DNA of 64,000 nt from Duganella sp. 1224 (GTDB taxonomy: Bacteria > Pseudomonadota > Gammaproteobacteria > Burkholderiales > Burkholderiaceae_D). Shown piece after piece: positions 54,392 to 63,312 of the stretch (positions are counted from its first letter, which is position 1; the number at the start of each line of letters is the position of its first letter). Where the stretch lies: positions 744,001 to 808,000 of the forward strand of contig NZ_JACBYS010000001.1 of assembly GCF_013408245.1 (NCBI RefSeq), written 5' to 3'. The notes under the pieces are model-generated. The model saw only the letters and a list, made by a program, of their open reading frames with translations. It had not been told where the DNA came from and did no database searches. Made by a program: the position numbers and the translations under genes.

Positions 54392-57300
54392 ATGAACTTT
54401 ACCGATATCTTCATCAAGAAGCCGGTGCTGGCCAGCGTGATCAGTTTGCTGATCGTGGTGCTGGGCCTGCGCTCGCTGTTCAGTCTTCCGGTCAACCAGT
54501 ATCCGAAGACGCAGAACGCGGTGGTGACCATCTCCACCACTTACTACGGCGCGGACGCGGCCACGGTGGCGGGCTTCATCACCCAGCCGCTGGAATCGGC
54601 CATCGCGCAGGCGCAGGGCATCGACTACCTGTCGTCGTCGTCCAACAGCGGCGTGTCGACCATCACCGCCACGCTGCGCCTGAACTACGACTCCAACCGC
54701 GCGCTGACCGAGATCACCACCCAGGTCAACTCGGTCAAGAACCAGCTGCCGCAACAGGCGCAGCAACCGGTGCTGACGGTGCAGACCGGCCAGACCACCG
54801 ACGCCATGTACATGGGCTTCTACAGCGACACGCTGCCGACCAATAACGTGACCGACTTCCTGCTGCGCGTGGTCAAGCCCAAGCTGGATTCGATCCAGGG
54901 CGTGCAGACCGCCGAGCTGCTGGGCGCCCGCCAGTTCGCGCTGCGCGCCTGGCTGGACGCCGGCAAGATGGCGGCGCACGGCGTCACCGCGGCGGAGGTC
55001 AGCCAGGCGCTGGCCGCCAACAACTACCTGGCCGGCCTGGGCTCGACCAAGGGCCAGGCGGTGACCGTGCCGCTGACCGCCGGCACCGACCTGCACACGG
55101 TGGAGGAGTTCAAGCAGTTGGCGGTCAAGCAGCAGGACGGCGCCATCGTCCGCCTGGAGGACATCGCCAACGTCACGCTGGGTTCGGAGAACTATGACTT
55201 CAACGTCGCATTCAGCGGCGTGCGCTCGGTGTTCATCGGTATCAAGGTGGCGCCGGAGGCCAACATCCTGGATGTGGCCAAGCGCGTGCGCGAAGCCTTC
55301 CCCGGCATCAAGTCGCAGCTGCCGACCGGCCTGACCGGCGAAATCGTCTACGACTCCACGGAGTTCATCAACACCTCGATCGAGGAAGTGGTGAAGACGC
55401 TGGTGGAGGCGCTGATCATCGTGACCGTGGTGATCTACCTGTTCCTCGGCAGCTTCCGCGCGGTGATCGTGCCGGTGGTGGCCATGCCGTTGTCGCTGAT
55501 CGGCACCTTCTTCGTGATGCTGCTGCTCGGGTATTCGATCAACCTGCTGACGCTGCTGGCGATCGTGCTGGCCATCGGCCTGGTGGTGGACGACGCCATC
55601 ATCGTGGTGGAGAACGTGGACCGCCACATGAAGCAGGGCATGAAGCCGTTCGACGCCGCCATCGTCGCGGCGCGCGAGCTGGGTAGCCCGATCCTGGCGA
55701 TGACCGTGGTGCTGATCGCGGTGTACGTGCCGATCGGCTTCCAGGGCGGCCTGACCGGCGCGCTGTTCACCGAGTTCGCCTTCACGCTGGCCGGCGCGGT
55801 GGCGGTATCCGGCATCGTCGCGCTGACGCTGTCGCCGATGATGTGCGGCCACTTCTTCGACCATTCGCAGGACGAGGGCAAGTTCGTCAAGGCCATCGAC
55901 CGCGTGTTCACCAAGGTGCACGACGGCTACCTGCGCGTGCTGCGCAACCTGCTCAACACCTGGGTGGTGCTGATCGTGTTCGGCTTCATCGTGTTTGGCC
56001 TGCTGATCATCCAGTTCAAGCTGTCGCAGTCCGAGCTGGCGCCGGAAGAGGACCAGGGCATCGTGCTGTCGCAGGTGGTGGGCGCGCCCACCGCCACGTC
56101 GGACCAGATGCAGGCTTACGCCAAGCAGATTTTCGATGTCGCCAAGTCGCTGCCGGAATATGACCAGATGTTCCAGATCACCGGCGTGCCGACCACCAAC
56201 GCCGGTATCGGCGGCGTGCTGTTCAAGCCATGGGACAAGCGCAGCCGCTCGGCGCACGAGATCCAGCAGGAGCTGCAGGCCAAGTGGAACCAGATCGCCG
56301 GCGGCCGCGTGGCGGCGTTCCAGTTCCCGGCGCTGCCGGGCAGCTCGGGTCTGCCGGTGCAGTTCGTGATCACCACCACCGAGCCATTCGAGAACCTGAA
56401 CACGGTGGCGCAGGCGGTGCTGGACAAGGCGCGCAAGGACAACAAGTTCTATTTCGTCGACGTCGACCTGAAAATCGACACCCCGCAGGCGACCGTGGAC
56501 GTGGACCGCGACAAGCTGGCCACGCTGGGCCTGACGCAGCAGGACTTCGGCAATGCCATGGCGGCGGCGCTTGGCGGCGGCTACGTCAACTACTTCTCGA
56601 TCGCCGGCCGTTCGTACAAGGTGATCCCGCAGGTGCAGCAGGTGGACCGCTTGAATCCGAACGACGTGCTGGACTTCTACATCAAGACGCCGACCGGCGA
56701 CATGATCCCGGCCAGCACCGTGGCCAGCATCAAGTACAGCGTGCAGCCGGAATCGATCACCCGCTTCCAGCAGCTGAACTCGGCGACGATTTCCGGCGTG
56801 ACCGGCTCGTCGCAGGGCGAGATCCAGCAGTACCTGCGTGACGCGCTGAAGGAAGTGGCGCCGGCCGGCTACACGGCCGACTTCTCGGGCGAATCGCGCC
56901 AGTACGCGGCGGAGTCGGGCGGCTTCCTGGTGACCATGCTGTTTGCCGTGATCATCGTGTTCCTGGCGCTGGCGGCGCAGTTCGAGAGCTTCCGCGACCC
57001 GGTCGTGATCCTGTTCTCGGTGCCGATGGCGCTGTTCGGCGCGATGACGTTTATCTTCCTCGGCTTCGCCTCGGTCAACATCTACACGCAGGTGGGGCTG
57101 GTGACGCTGATGGGCCTCATCTCCAAGCACGGCATTCTGATCGTGGAGGTGGCCAACCATCTGCGCGAGGCCGGCAAGTCCAAGCGCGAGGCGATCGAGG
57201 AGGCGGCGGCCACCCGTCTGCGTCCGATCCTGATGACCACCGCGGCCATGGTGTTCGGCGTGATCCCGCTGGTGATCGCGTCGGGCGCCGGCGCCGCCGG

Positions 57301-57466
57301 CCGTCACGCCATGGGCCTGGTGATCTTCACCGGCCTGTCGATCGGCACCTTGTTCACGCTGTTCGTGGTGCCCGCCATGTATCTGTGGCTGGCGGGCGAG
57401 CACAAAGCCCACACCCAGCCGGCGGACGCGCCACCCTCCGAGCCGTCCACGCAGCCCGCGCACTGA
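54392..57466 (+). CDS. RND-family efflux pump (AcrB/MexB type)
   Basis: A 1024-residue inner-membrane proton antiporter of the HAE-1 class with 12 helices and two large periplasmic loops. The paired proton-relay aspartates are in GLVVDDAIIVVENVDRH. Other family markers are GVSTITATLRLNYDSN, LAPEEDQGIVLSQVV and VGLVTLMGLISKHGILIVEV. Length is typical. It is 12 bases downstream of the adaptor gene. No regulator is adjacent, so substrate class (drugs, solvents, plant phenolics) is open. Confidence 0.94.
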   Translation: MNFTDIFIKKPVLASVISLLIVVLGLRSLFSLPVNQYPKTQNAVVTISTTYYGADAATVAGFITQPLESAIAQAQGIDYLSSSSNSGVSTITATLRLNYDSNRALTEITTQVNSVKNQLPQQAQQPVLTVQTGQTTDAMYMGFYSDTLPTNNVTDFLLRVVKPKLDSIQGVQTAELLGARQFALRAWLDAGKMAAHGVTAAEVSQALAANNYLAGLGSTKGQAVTVPLTAGTDLHTVEEFKQLAVKQQDGAIVRLEDIANVTLGSENYDFNVAFSGVRSVFIGIKVAPEANILDVAKRVREAFPGIKSQLPTGLTGEIVYDSTEFINTSIEEVVKTLVEALIIVTVVIYLFLGSFRAVIVPVVAMPLSLIGTFFVMLLLGYSINLLTLLAIVLAIGLVVDDAIIVVENVDRHMKQGMKPFDAAIVAARELGSPILAMTVVLIAVYVPIGFQGGLTGALFTEFAFTLAGAVAVSGIVALTLSPMMCGHFFDHSQDEGKFVKAIDRVFTKVHDGYLRVLRNLLNTWVVLIVFGFIVFGLLIIQFKLSQSELAPEEDQGIVLSQVVGAPTATSDQMQAYAKQIFDVAKSLPEYDQMFQITGVPTTNAGIGGVLFKPWDKRSRSAHEIQQELQAKWNQIAGGRVAAFQFPALPGSSGLPVQFVITTTEPFENLNTVAQAVLDKARKDNKFYFVDVDLKIDTPQATVDVDRDKLATLGLTQQDFGNAMAAALGGGYVNYFSIAGRSYKVIPQVQQVDRLNPNDVLDFYIKTPTGDMIPASTVASIKYSVQPESITRFQQLNSATISGVTGSSQGEIQQYLRDALKEVAPAGYTADFSGESRQYAAESGGFLVTMLFAVIIVFLALAAQFESFRDPVVILFSVPMALFGAMTFIFLGFASVNIYTQVGLVTLMGLISKHGILIVEVANHLREAGKSKREAIEEAAATRLRPILMTTAAMVFGVIPLVIASGAGAAGRHAMGLVIFTGLSIGTLFTLFVVPAMYLWLAGEHKAHTQPADAPPSEPSTQPAH

Positions 57467-57474
57467 GTGTCATC

Positions 57475-58494
57475 GTGAGCGGTACCGGCAAAGCCAGCGC
57501 CCCGCGCTGGCGCTGGCTGTCGGGAGGGCGCCAGCGGCGTCAGGAAGAAGTGATCCTGATGCTGCTGTGTGCCCTTAGCATTCCCAGTATTCTCCCCTTT
57601 GGCATTTACCGGCTGCTGCAAGGCAGCTGGGCCTCGGCCATGGTCGACATGGCGCTGGTGCTGGCCATGTCGGCGGTGATCGCCCACGTGTGGCGCACCG
57701 GCCGTTACCAGGTCGCCAGCCTGTGCGTGACCATCTTCTATTCCGGCGGCATGCTGGCCACGGTCTACCTGCGCGGCGTGGGGCTGGTGTACTGGGTCTA
57801 CCCGACCATGATCGCGGCGTACTTCGTGCTGCGGCCATCGGTGGCGCTGGCGATCAACAGCGTCGGGCTGGTGGTGCTGGTGGCCATCCTGCACGGGCAG
57901 GTGGAGGTGCTCAACCTGGCCACCATCATCGTGACCATAGGCCTGGTCAACCTGTTCGCCTACATCTTCTCCTACCGCACCGGCATCCAGGCGCGGCGCC
58001 TGCACAAGGCGGCGGAGCGCGACTTCCTGACCGGCGTGGGCAACCGCCGCGCGCTGGACCGGCTGCTGGCGGAATACGCGCAGGAACGCAGGCCGCAGCT
58101 GGAATCGAGCCTGCTGCTGCTGGACCTGGACCATTTCAAGCAGATCAACGACCAATACGGCCACGCCGCCGGCGACAAGGTGCTGGTGCGGCTGGCGGCG
58201 CTGATGCAGCGGCATACGCGGTCGTCGGACCGGATCTTCCGTTACGGCGGCGAAGAGTTCGCGATTATCGCCACCGGCGCGGGACTGGACGCGGCCGCCG
58301 TCCTGGCCGAGGGCATGCGCGGCGCGGTGGAATCCGCCACGCTTCTGGAAGGGCACCCGATCACCATCTCGATCGGTGTGGCGTACATGGACAAGTCGCA
58401 GACACCGGAGGCCTGGCTGGCGCTGGCCGACAAGATGCTGTATGCGGCCAAGCAGGGCGGGCGCAATGCGGTGCGCGTGGCGGAGGTGTCCTGA
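57475..58494 (+). CDS. Diguanylate cyclase with membrane sensor domain
   Basis: A 339-residue GGDEF protein. About five membrane helices (residues about 30-175) precede a GGDEF domain. The active site is the functional variant GGEEF (RYGGEEFAIIA), and an inhibitory I-site RSSD lies five residues before it. The DFLTGVGNRRALDRLL and LLLDLDHFKQINDQYGH segments are intact, so it should make cyclic di-GMP. The start is uncertain: GTG at 57475 is the first after the pump stop (8 bases later), and an ATG at 57559 would remove 28 residues. It may be co-transcribed with the efflux genes. Confidence 0.87.
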   Translation: MSGTGKASAPRWRWLSGGRQRRQEEVILMLLCALSIPSILPFGIYRLLQGSWASAMVDMALVLAMSAVIAHVWRTGRYQVASLCVTIFYSGGMLATVYLRGVGLVYWVYPTMIAAYFVLRPSVALAINSVGLVVLVAILHGQVEVLNLATIIVTIGLVNLFAYIFSYRTGIQARRLHKAAERDFLTGVGNRRALDRLLAEYAQERRPQLESSLLLLDLDHFKQINDQYGHAAGDKVLVRLAALMQRHTRSSDRIFRYGGEEFAIIATGAGLDAAAVLAEGMRGAVESATLLEGHPITISIGVAYMDKSQTPEAWLALADKMLYAAKQGGRNAVRVAEVS

Positions 58495-58841
58495 TGCGGA
58501 TTTTATTCGTGGCCTTGCTGGCGACGCACACCCTGGCCGCAGGCCAGCAGCGCAACGAGCCGGCCATTGCGCTGACCGATGACATCATCAGGAAAGCGGT
58601 GCGCGAGACGATTGCGGAGGATCCGCGACCGCTGCCGTCGTCCAATGCGCAAGCGGGAGCGTTCCGCGCCAATCCGGTGGAGGCGCGCATGAGCGCGGCG
58701 TTCGAGCAGGCCAAGGTGCCGGATTGCCTGCATCCGGACGCGCTCAAGCTGCAGCCGGCGCAGATTGGTCCGGTGGCGGTGGTGGGCCCATACTCGCTGC
58801 CATGGGTGATTGCCGCGGCGGCGCGCGGCAAATGCCGTTAA
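58494..58841 (+). CDS. Small exported protein of unknown function
   Basis: A 115-residue protein with a signal peptide (ILFVALLATHTLAAGQ). The mature part is polar, with two cysteines (PDCLHPD and the C-terminal GKCR). I do not recognise a family. Its ATG shares one base with the diguanylate cyclase stop (TGATG), so the two are translationally coupled. That suggests a shared role, for example as a periplasmic partner of the membrane sensor, but this is only positional. Confidence 0.65.
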   Translation: MRILFVALLATHTLAAGQQRNEPAIALTDDIIRKAVRETIAEDPRPLPSSNAQAGAFRANPVEARMSAAFEQAKVPDCLHPDALKLQPAQIGPVAVVGPYSLPWVIAAAARGKCR

Positions 58842-58895
58842 CGATGGAACGAAGTCGCGCCGCCCGATTGAGCGTTGTCGCAACCCGAAAAGGTC

Positions 58896-58925
58896 GGGGT
58901 ATGACCCCGTATGGGGTCAGACCCC
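58896..58925. repeat. Short copy of the palindromic repeat, copy 3
   Basis: A hairpin of GGGGTATGACCCCG and GGGGTCAGACCCC corresponds to the right half of the repeats at 26764 and 43577, without the first stem. It lies between convergent genes (small exported protein and NnrU), like copy 1. Confidence 0.75.
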
Positions 58926-58968
58926 TGTTCGCCGCAGTGCGGGTTGAGCGATTCCCGCGAACTCAGTA

Positions 58969-59544
58969 TCAGAAGGGACGCACGCCGATCAGCGGCAGGT
59001 GCAACCACATCGCAAACACCCCCGCGCCGACGATGCCGATCACGATGGTGATTGCCGTGGCGCCGCCGCTGCCTGGCAGGTACATGGTGCCCAACGCCGC
59101 ATCACGCCGGCGCGAGGCGCGGAACAGCAGGATGGCCCAGATCAGGAAGCTGCCAAACAGCAGGATGTCGTGCAGCGTGCCGTTGGCGATCAGGTGGGCC
59201 AGCGCCCAGGTCTTGATCCCGATGGTCATCGGGTGGTGCAGCCTGGCCTTGATGCCGTTGCGCGGGACGAAGCCGGCGGCGATGAAGACGAACGCAATCA
59301 CCGCCAGCAGCGCCGCCAGGTGGCGCGTGAACAGCGGCGGAATCCAGACGACGACCGGTGCCTGGCGCGCCAGGCCATAGCCCCAGACAATCAGCAGCAG
59401 GCCGGTGATGGATACCACCGAGTACATGGCGCGCCATGGCAGGAAGCCGATGCGCGCGCGGGCCGCGTTGCGCCAGTCTTCGGCGAAGATGCGGATGGAG
59501 TGCAGTCCGAGAAAAATGATCAGGCCCAGTATCAGTATCGTCAT
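58969..59544 (-). CDS. NnrU-family membrane protein
   Basis: A 191-residue membrane protein with about five helices and the NnrU-type N-terminus ILGLIIFLGLHSIRIF and conserved MTIGIKTWALAHLIANG. NnrU relatives were first linked to nitric-oxide/nitrite reductase expression and resemble heme-handling isoprenylcysteine-methyltransferase-like proteins. Here there is no denitrification gene nearby. It lies 63 bases downstream of the MaoC-like gene and may be the last gene of that transcript. Confidence 0.85.
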   Translation of the reverse strand: MTILILGLIIFLGLHSIRIFAEDWRNAARARIGFLPWRAMYSVVSITGLLLIVWGYGLARQAPVVVWIPPLFTRHLAALLAVIAFVFIAAGFVPRNGIKARLHHPMTIGIKTWALAHLIANGTLHDILLFGSFLIWAILLFRASRRRDAALGTMYLPGSGGATAITIVIGIVGAGVFAMWLHLPLIGVRPF

Positions 59545-59607
59545 CGCGCTTTCCGTGGTTGTCTGCTGGCGTGACGATACACCGCTGCGCGCCGTCGCGC
59601 AACGCCG

Positions 59608-60567
59608 CTAGCGCAGGTTTCCGGCCAGATGAACGGTGGCGCCGCCGACCAGTCGAACCGGGCGGCTGCCGTCGCTGCCCGGCGGCGCGATGTGCACGGA
59701 CAGCGCGGGGCAGGGGAGCGGCACCGGCTTGATGAAGCGGACGTCGATCTCTTGGAAATCGACACCATGCTGACGCAGGATTTCGTAGCTCCGCACGAAG
59801 CTGCCAAAGCCGTGCAGCACCAGGCCGCGAAATACGGAACGTCGCGCCAGCGGCCCGCACCAGTGGATAGGATTGAAGTCGCCCGTCAGCAGCGCGAAGC
59901 GCAGGCCGTCGCGGACATCGGCGTGCCACTGGCCGGCGATGAGCCATGCCGGTTCTTCCGCCTGCAGCGGTACGGTTTTGGCGGCGCGTGGACCGGGCAG
60001 CAGGAAACTCATATGCAGGCGCGTCTCGACCAGTGCGGGCTGCCGCGCGGTGCCGGTCACGACGGCCACCACCACCTTGACGCGGCCGGGCGTCTCCTCG
60101 ATCTGCTCGACGGCGGCGTTGACGCGCAACGGCGTATGGCGCGGCAGCGGTCCATGTATGCGCAAGGTGACGCCCTGATTAATCACGCTGGTCAGCTTGT
60201 AGGGCATACGCAGCAGCAGCTCGCCGACCAGCGGCAGGCTCCATTGCGACACCATATGCGGCGGCAGTTCGCAGTCATAGCCCGCCGCACCCGCCCAGCG
60301 GACGTACGCCGCCACCAGATCATCCGACGGCGCGGCAACCATGCGCACCACCGGCGCAACACGCCCCACCACCGCCAGCCCCGCGCCATCGACACCGCTA
60401 CCGCCGACAACGCCGCCACCGCCACCGCCGCCGGTGCCCTCGTCGCCGCGGTTGCCCGGCCGGGACGCCTGCGTGATCGCGTCCAGCACGGTATGGCCGA
60501 CGACCCGCGCACCGGTCAGCAGCATTGGGAGCTGGTGGCGCAGCAAGCCATACGGCACGTCGCTCAT
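59608..60567 (-). CDS. MaoC-like (hot-dog fold) dehydratase-domain protein
   Basis: A 319-residue protein. The C-terminal part holds a MaoC/hydratase-2 motif, LTGDFNPIHWCGPLARRSVF followed by LVLHGFGSF, with Asp and His in catalytic positions. An N-terminal hot-dog-like half (from about residue 85) gives a double-hot-dog layout. Between the halves' leader and core, residues about 40-62 are a Gly-rich low-complexity tract encoded by GCC/ACC-type triplet repeats on the plus strand. It overlaps the serine hydrolase stop by 4 bases. Likely acyl-CoA or acyl-ACP hydration, substrate unknown. Confidence 0.82.
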   Translation of the reverse strand: MSDVPYGLLRHQLPMLLTGARVVGHTVLDAITQASRPGNRGDEGTGGGGGGGVVGGSGVDGAGLAVVGRVAPVVRMVAAPSDDLVAAYVRWAGAAGYDCELPPHMVSQWSLPLVGELLLRMPYKLTSVINQGVTLRIHGPLPRHTPLRVNAAVEQIEETPGRVKVVVAVVTGTARQPALVETRLHMSFLLPGPRAAKTVPLQAEEPAWLIAGQWHADVRDGLRFALLTGDFNPIHWCGPLARRSVFRGLVLHGFGSFVRSYEILRQHGVDFQEIDVRFIKPVPLPCPALSVHIAPPGSDGSRPVRLVGGATVHLAGNLR

Positions 60568-61964
60568 TGCTGAACCGCCTTCACAACCGCCGCCAGCAGG
60601 GCCTGCGGCTGATACAGCAACCGATGCGGCGTCAAACCAAGCCGCACCACCACCAACTGCTGCGACGGCACCACCGCAATGCTCTGCCCATCATGCCCCT
60701 CCAGCCAGTACGTATCGTCCGGCAGCTGAAACCGCGCATCAGGATTCTGCCCCTCCGGCGTGTCGCCAGCAGGTCCATAACGCCACACCTGCCCCTGGCC
60801 GTACTGCCCGCCCGATGCCGGCACCACCTGCTGCATGCCGGCGATAAAGCCCTCGGGCAGCATGCGCTTGCCCTGCCATACGCCGTCCTGCAACAGGAAC
60901 TGCCCAAAGCGCGCCCAATCCTGCGTGGTTGCGTACATATAGCTCGACCCCACCAGATTGCCGCGCGCATCCGCCTCCATCACCGCGCTGCTCATGCCCA
61001 ACGGCGCAAACAGACGATCATGCGGCAGCGACAACACGCGCGCCGACGTCGCCGACGTGGCGTCGCCACCCGCCGCCGCCCGCTGCCACACCCGCGACAG
61101 CAGCACCGTGCCGCCACTCGAATAATTCCACTTCCCGCCGGGCGGCTGCTCCAGCGGCTGCGACGCCACAAAGCCCGCCATATCCGGCTCCAGGTACAGC
61201 ATGCGCGTCACATCCGACACATCGCCATACGCCTCGTTCCAGCGCAAGCCGCTGGTCATCGACATCAACTGCTCGAGCGTGATCTGCGCGCGTGGATCGC
61301 CAGGAGGCCAGAAACCGCTCTGCTGCAAGGACAAGCTGCCGTCCGCGATCTGCATCCCCGCCAGCACCGCGCTGACCGTCTTCGTCATCGACCACCCCAG
61401 CAGCGGCGAGGCCGCCGTAAAGCCCACGCCATAGCGCTGCGCCACCAGCCGTCCGCGATGAATCACCGCCAGCCCGCGCACACCAGGACCGGCCAGCACG
61501 TCCTGCTCCAGCAAAGCCTGCACCGCGGGATTGGTCTCCGCCAGCGAACCGGTAGGCCACGGCACATTGGGCGAGGGCGCCCAGATCTTGATGGGATTGA
61601 ATTGATATTGCGCCGCCCGCGCCACATCGCCATCGGGCGCCACCGCGCAGCCGGTGCCGGGCCGGTACACTGCCATGCCATCGCCGACAAAACCAAAGAA
61701 CTGCGCGCGCACGGTCTTGCGCTGTTGGTCCACCCGTACCTGCAGATACTTCAGCACAGGATGGCCAGGCGCCTGCACGTCGTCGGCCAGTACTGCCTGG
61801 CCGTCACGTCCGGCGATAAACACATTGGAACATACGATCTTGGCGCCGTAATTCGCGCCCACTCGCAGCAATTCGGGCGGCTTCACCGCCAGCGTCGCCA
61901 CACCGCCCGCCGCAATCACCACCACCGCGCCAGTGGCGATCAGGATTTTTGATGCTATTGACAT
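60564..61964 (-). CDS. Serine hydrolase, class C beta-lactamase-like, membrane-anchored
   Basis: A 466-residue beta-lactamase/transpeptidase-fold hydrolase. An N-terminal membrane helix (ILIATGAVVVIAAGG) anchors it. The active site has Ser192-x-x-Lys195 (WSMTKT), Tyr in NYSSGGT, and a C-terminal HDGQ in place of the KTG-type motif. It resembles the 6-aminohexanoate-dimer-hydrolase branch rather than true beta-lactamases. It starts 21 bases after the rhombosortase stop and is coupled to the MaoC-like gene, so it belongs to the same transcript. Confidence 0.85.
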   Translation of the reverse strand: MSIASKILIATGAVVVIAAGGVATLAVKPPELLRVGANYGAKIVCSNVFIAGRDGQAVLADDVQAPGHPVLKYLQVRVDQQRKTVRAQFFGFVGDGMAVYRPGTGCAVAPDGDVARAAQYQFNPIKIWAPSPNVPWPTGSLAETNPAVQALLEQDVLAGPGVRGLAVIHRGRLVAQRYGVGFTAASPLLGWSMTKTVSAVLAGMQIADGSLSLQQSGFWPPGDPRAQITLEQLMSMTSGLRWNEAYGDVSDVTRMLYLEPDMAGFVASQPLEQPPGGKWNYSSGGTVLLSRVWQRAAAGGDATSATSARVLSLPHDRLFAPLGMSSAVMEADARGNLVGSSYMYATTQDWARFGQFLLQDGVWQGKRMLPEGFIAGMQQVVPASGGQYGQGQVWRYGPAGDTPEGQNPDARFQLPDDTYWLEGHDGQSIAVVPSQQLVVVRLGLTPHRLLYQPQALLAAVVKAVQQ

Positions 61965-61985
61965 GCCAGCCCATATAAAAGATGC

Positions 61986-62492
61986 TTAATCTGTCAACGA
62001 TTGTACCGTGAATGCGGCGAGCACCGCACCGAGTAAATGCGCCTGCCACGCCACGGCCACGCCGGGCGGCAGGCCCGACCAGCTGGCGACATAGCCCAGC
62101 GCTTCTGCAGCGATTTTGACCGACAGCGCGACACCCAGCAGCACCAGCGCCGCCCGCGCACGGCGGCCGGCGCGTGGCCACAAGGTGCCAGCCGCCAGCA
62201 CCACCAGCATCACCGCCATGCCGGACGCGCCACGGTAATAGAGGAGATCCGGCGCCAACAGCAGCAGCCCGGCGGAGATCAGCGGTGCGCTGAGCGCCAC
62301 GATCAGGCAAAGGCGTCGCCAGCCCAGCGCCGGCAGGGCGATGGCGCCCGCCGCCAGCGCCGTCGCAAAGTCCATCAGCGCGTGGCGCGCCGAATAGTGG
62401 ACCAGATGGCAGGTCCACAAGCGCCAGATCTCGCCGGACAGGATGGCGTGGCGGTCAAACTGCCACAGTTCAGGCACGGCGGCGGACGGCAT
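61986..62492 (-). CDS. rrtA: Rhombosortase (rhomboid-family protein-sorting protease)
   Basis: A rhomboid-like membrane protease of 168 residues from the ATG at 62492. Features are IWRLWTCHLVHYSARHAL (the WR..T.HLVH region), catalytic Ser90 in RGASGM and catalytic His152 in WQAHLLGA, with about five predicted helices. This is the rhombosortase pattern; these enzymes process proteins with a GlyGly-CTERM tail. The frame is open to 62621, but an early start would overlap the lipoprotein gene by over 150 bases. At 62492 the overlap is 23 bases. This start lacks the expected first helix, so the true N-terminus is uncertain. Confidence 0.8.
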   Translation of the reverse strand: MPSAAVPELWQFDRHAILSGEIWRLWTCHLVHYSARHALMDFATALAAGAIALPALGWRRLCLIVALSAPLISAGLLLLAPDLLYYRGASGMAVMLVVLAAGTLWPRAGRRARAALVLLGVALSVKIAAEALGYVASWSGLPPGVAVAWQAHLLGAVLAAFTVQSLTD

Positions 62493-63312
62493 AGGCCACG
62501 CCGGCCAGCAGCGCCGCCAGCACAAGGCTGATCCAGCCCATGCCGCCGCCGCCATGCCCGCCGCCGTGGTAACCGGCCTTGTTCTCGACCTGGTAATTGG
62601 CGTCGTTCTTGATCCGCTCACGGAAATTATCCAATTCCGTTTGCAATTGCGGGATCAGTTGATCGACAGCGCGCTCGTAACCCTCGCCGGCGGCCTGGCG
62701 CTGTTTCTCGGTCAGGCCGGCCAGACTGGCGCCTCCCTTGATGCGGCTGGTGCCCGGCGCGCGGAACAGCAGCTTGTGGCTCTGGACGTCGAACACGGCG
62801 GCATCCACCATCGTCTGCACGTCATACTGGTCACCATGGATCACGTAGGCGCCGATGATGGTCCAGTACAGCACCGACAGCGCGTTGCTGTCGTTGAACT
62901 GTACCTGGTCGTAGGAGAGCAGGGTGACCACTTCCACATCGAACATGCGCGCCACCTGTTCCAGATTGGTGAAGCCGCCCTTGGCCTGCAGGTACTGGCT
63001 TGGGATGATGTCGATCTTGCCGATGTACTGGTGTTTGGAGAACGCGTCGCGCACGCGCTCCAGCAGTTTGATTTTTGCGGCTTCCGGCAATCCGTTATTC
63101 CAGTTCGATCCGGGCACGAAGGCAATCCCCACCTTGACCGGAGGCCGCAGCCTGACCACGCTCGGCGCCAGCGACGGCGATTCCTTCGCATTCGGATACA
63201 GATAGTCGACCAGGCTACCCGTCTGCTTGGCGCCATTCGGGTTATGCCAGACAGCGCAGCCGCTCATCACGACAGCGACAGCGACAATCAACAGGGCTTT
63301 AAGAAATTGCAT
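62470..63312 (-). CDS. Rhombotarget-type lipoprotein with GlyGly-CTERM-like tail
   Basis: A 280-residue protein with two sorting signals. The N-terminus is a lipoprotein signal with lipobox VMSGC (Cys19). The C-terminus has a Gly/His-rich stretch (HGGGHGGGGMG), a membrane helix (WISLVLAALLAGVAYAV) and a final RRRA, the layout of GlyGly-CTERM signals. The middle is a CsgG/TolB-N-like alpha/beta domain (VKVGIAFVPGSNW, VEVVTLLSYDQVQF). The ATG at 63312 is preceded by GGAGAA. An upstream in-frame ATG at 63357 lies within the CPBP gene and is less likely. The adjacent rhombosortase is its probable processing enzyme. Confidence 0.82.
   Translation of the reverse strand: MQFLKALLIVAVAVVMSGCAVWHNPNGAKQTGSLVDYLYPNAKESPSLAPSVVRLRPPVKVGIAFVPGSNWNNGLPEAAKIKLLERVRDAFSKHQYIGKIDIIPSQYLQAKGGFTNLEQVARMFDVEVVTLLSYDQVQFNDSNALSVLYWTIIGAYVIHGDQYDVQTMVDAAVFDVQSHKLLFRAPGTSRIKGGASLAGLTEKQRQAAGEGYERAVDQLIPQLQTELDNFRERIKNDANYQVENKAGYHGGGHGGGGMGWISLVLAALLAGVAYAVRRRA

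Noticed and set aside
53306-57463. Very long open frame (over 1300 codons) on the minus strand opposite the RND adaptor and pump
   Set aside because: High GC at third positions keeps the opposite frame open. The translation is Arg/His/Gln/Val-rich low complexity with no domain, while the plus strand has clear RND motifs.
60564-61964. Antibiotic-resistance class C beta-lactamase
   Set aside because: The SxxK and Tyr motifs are shared by the whole fold, but the C-terminal KTG-type motif is replaced by HDGQ and the operon context is not a resistance one.
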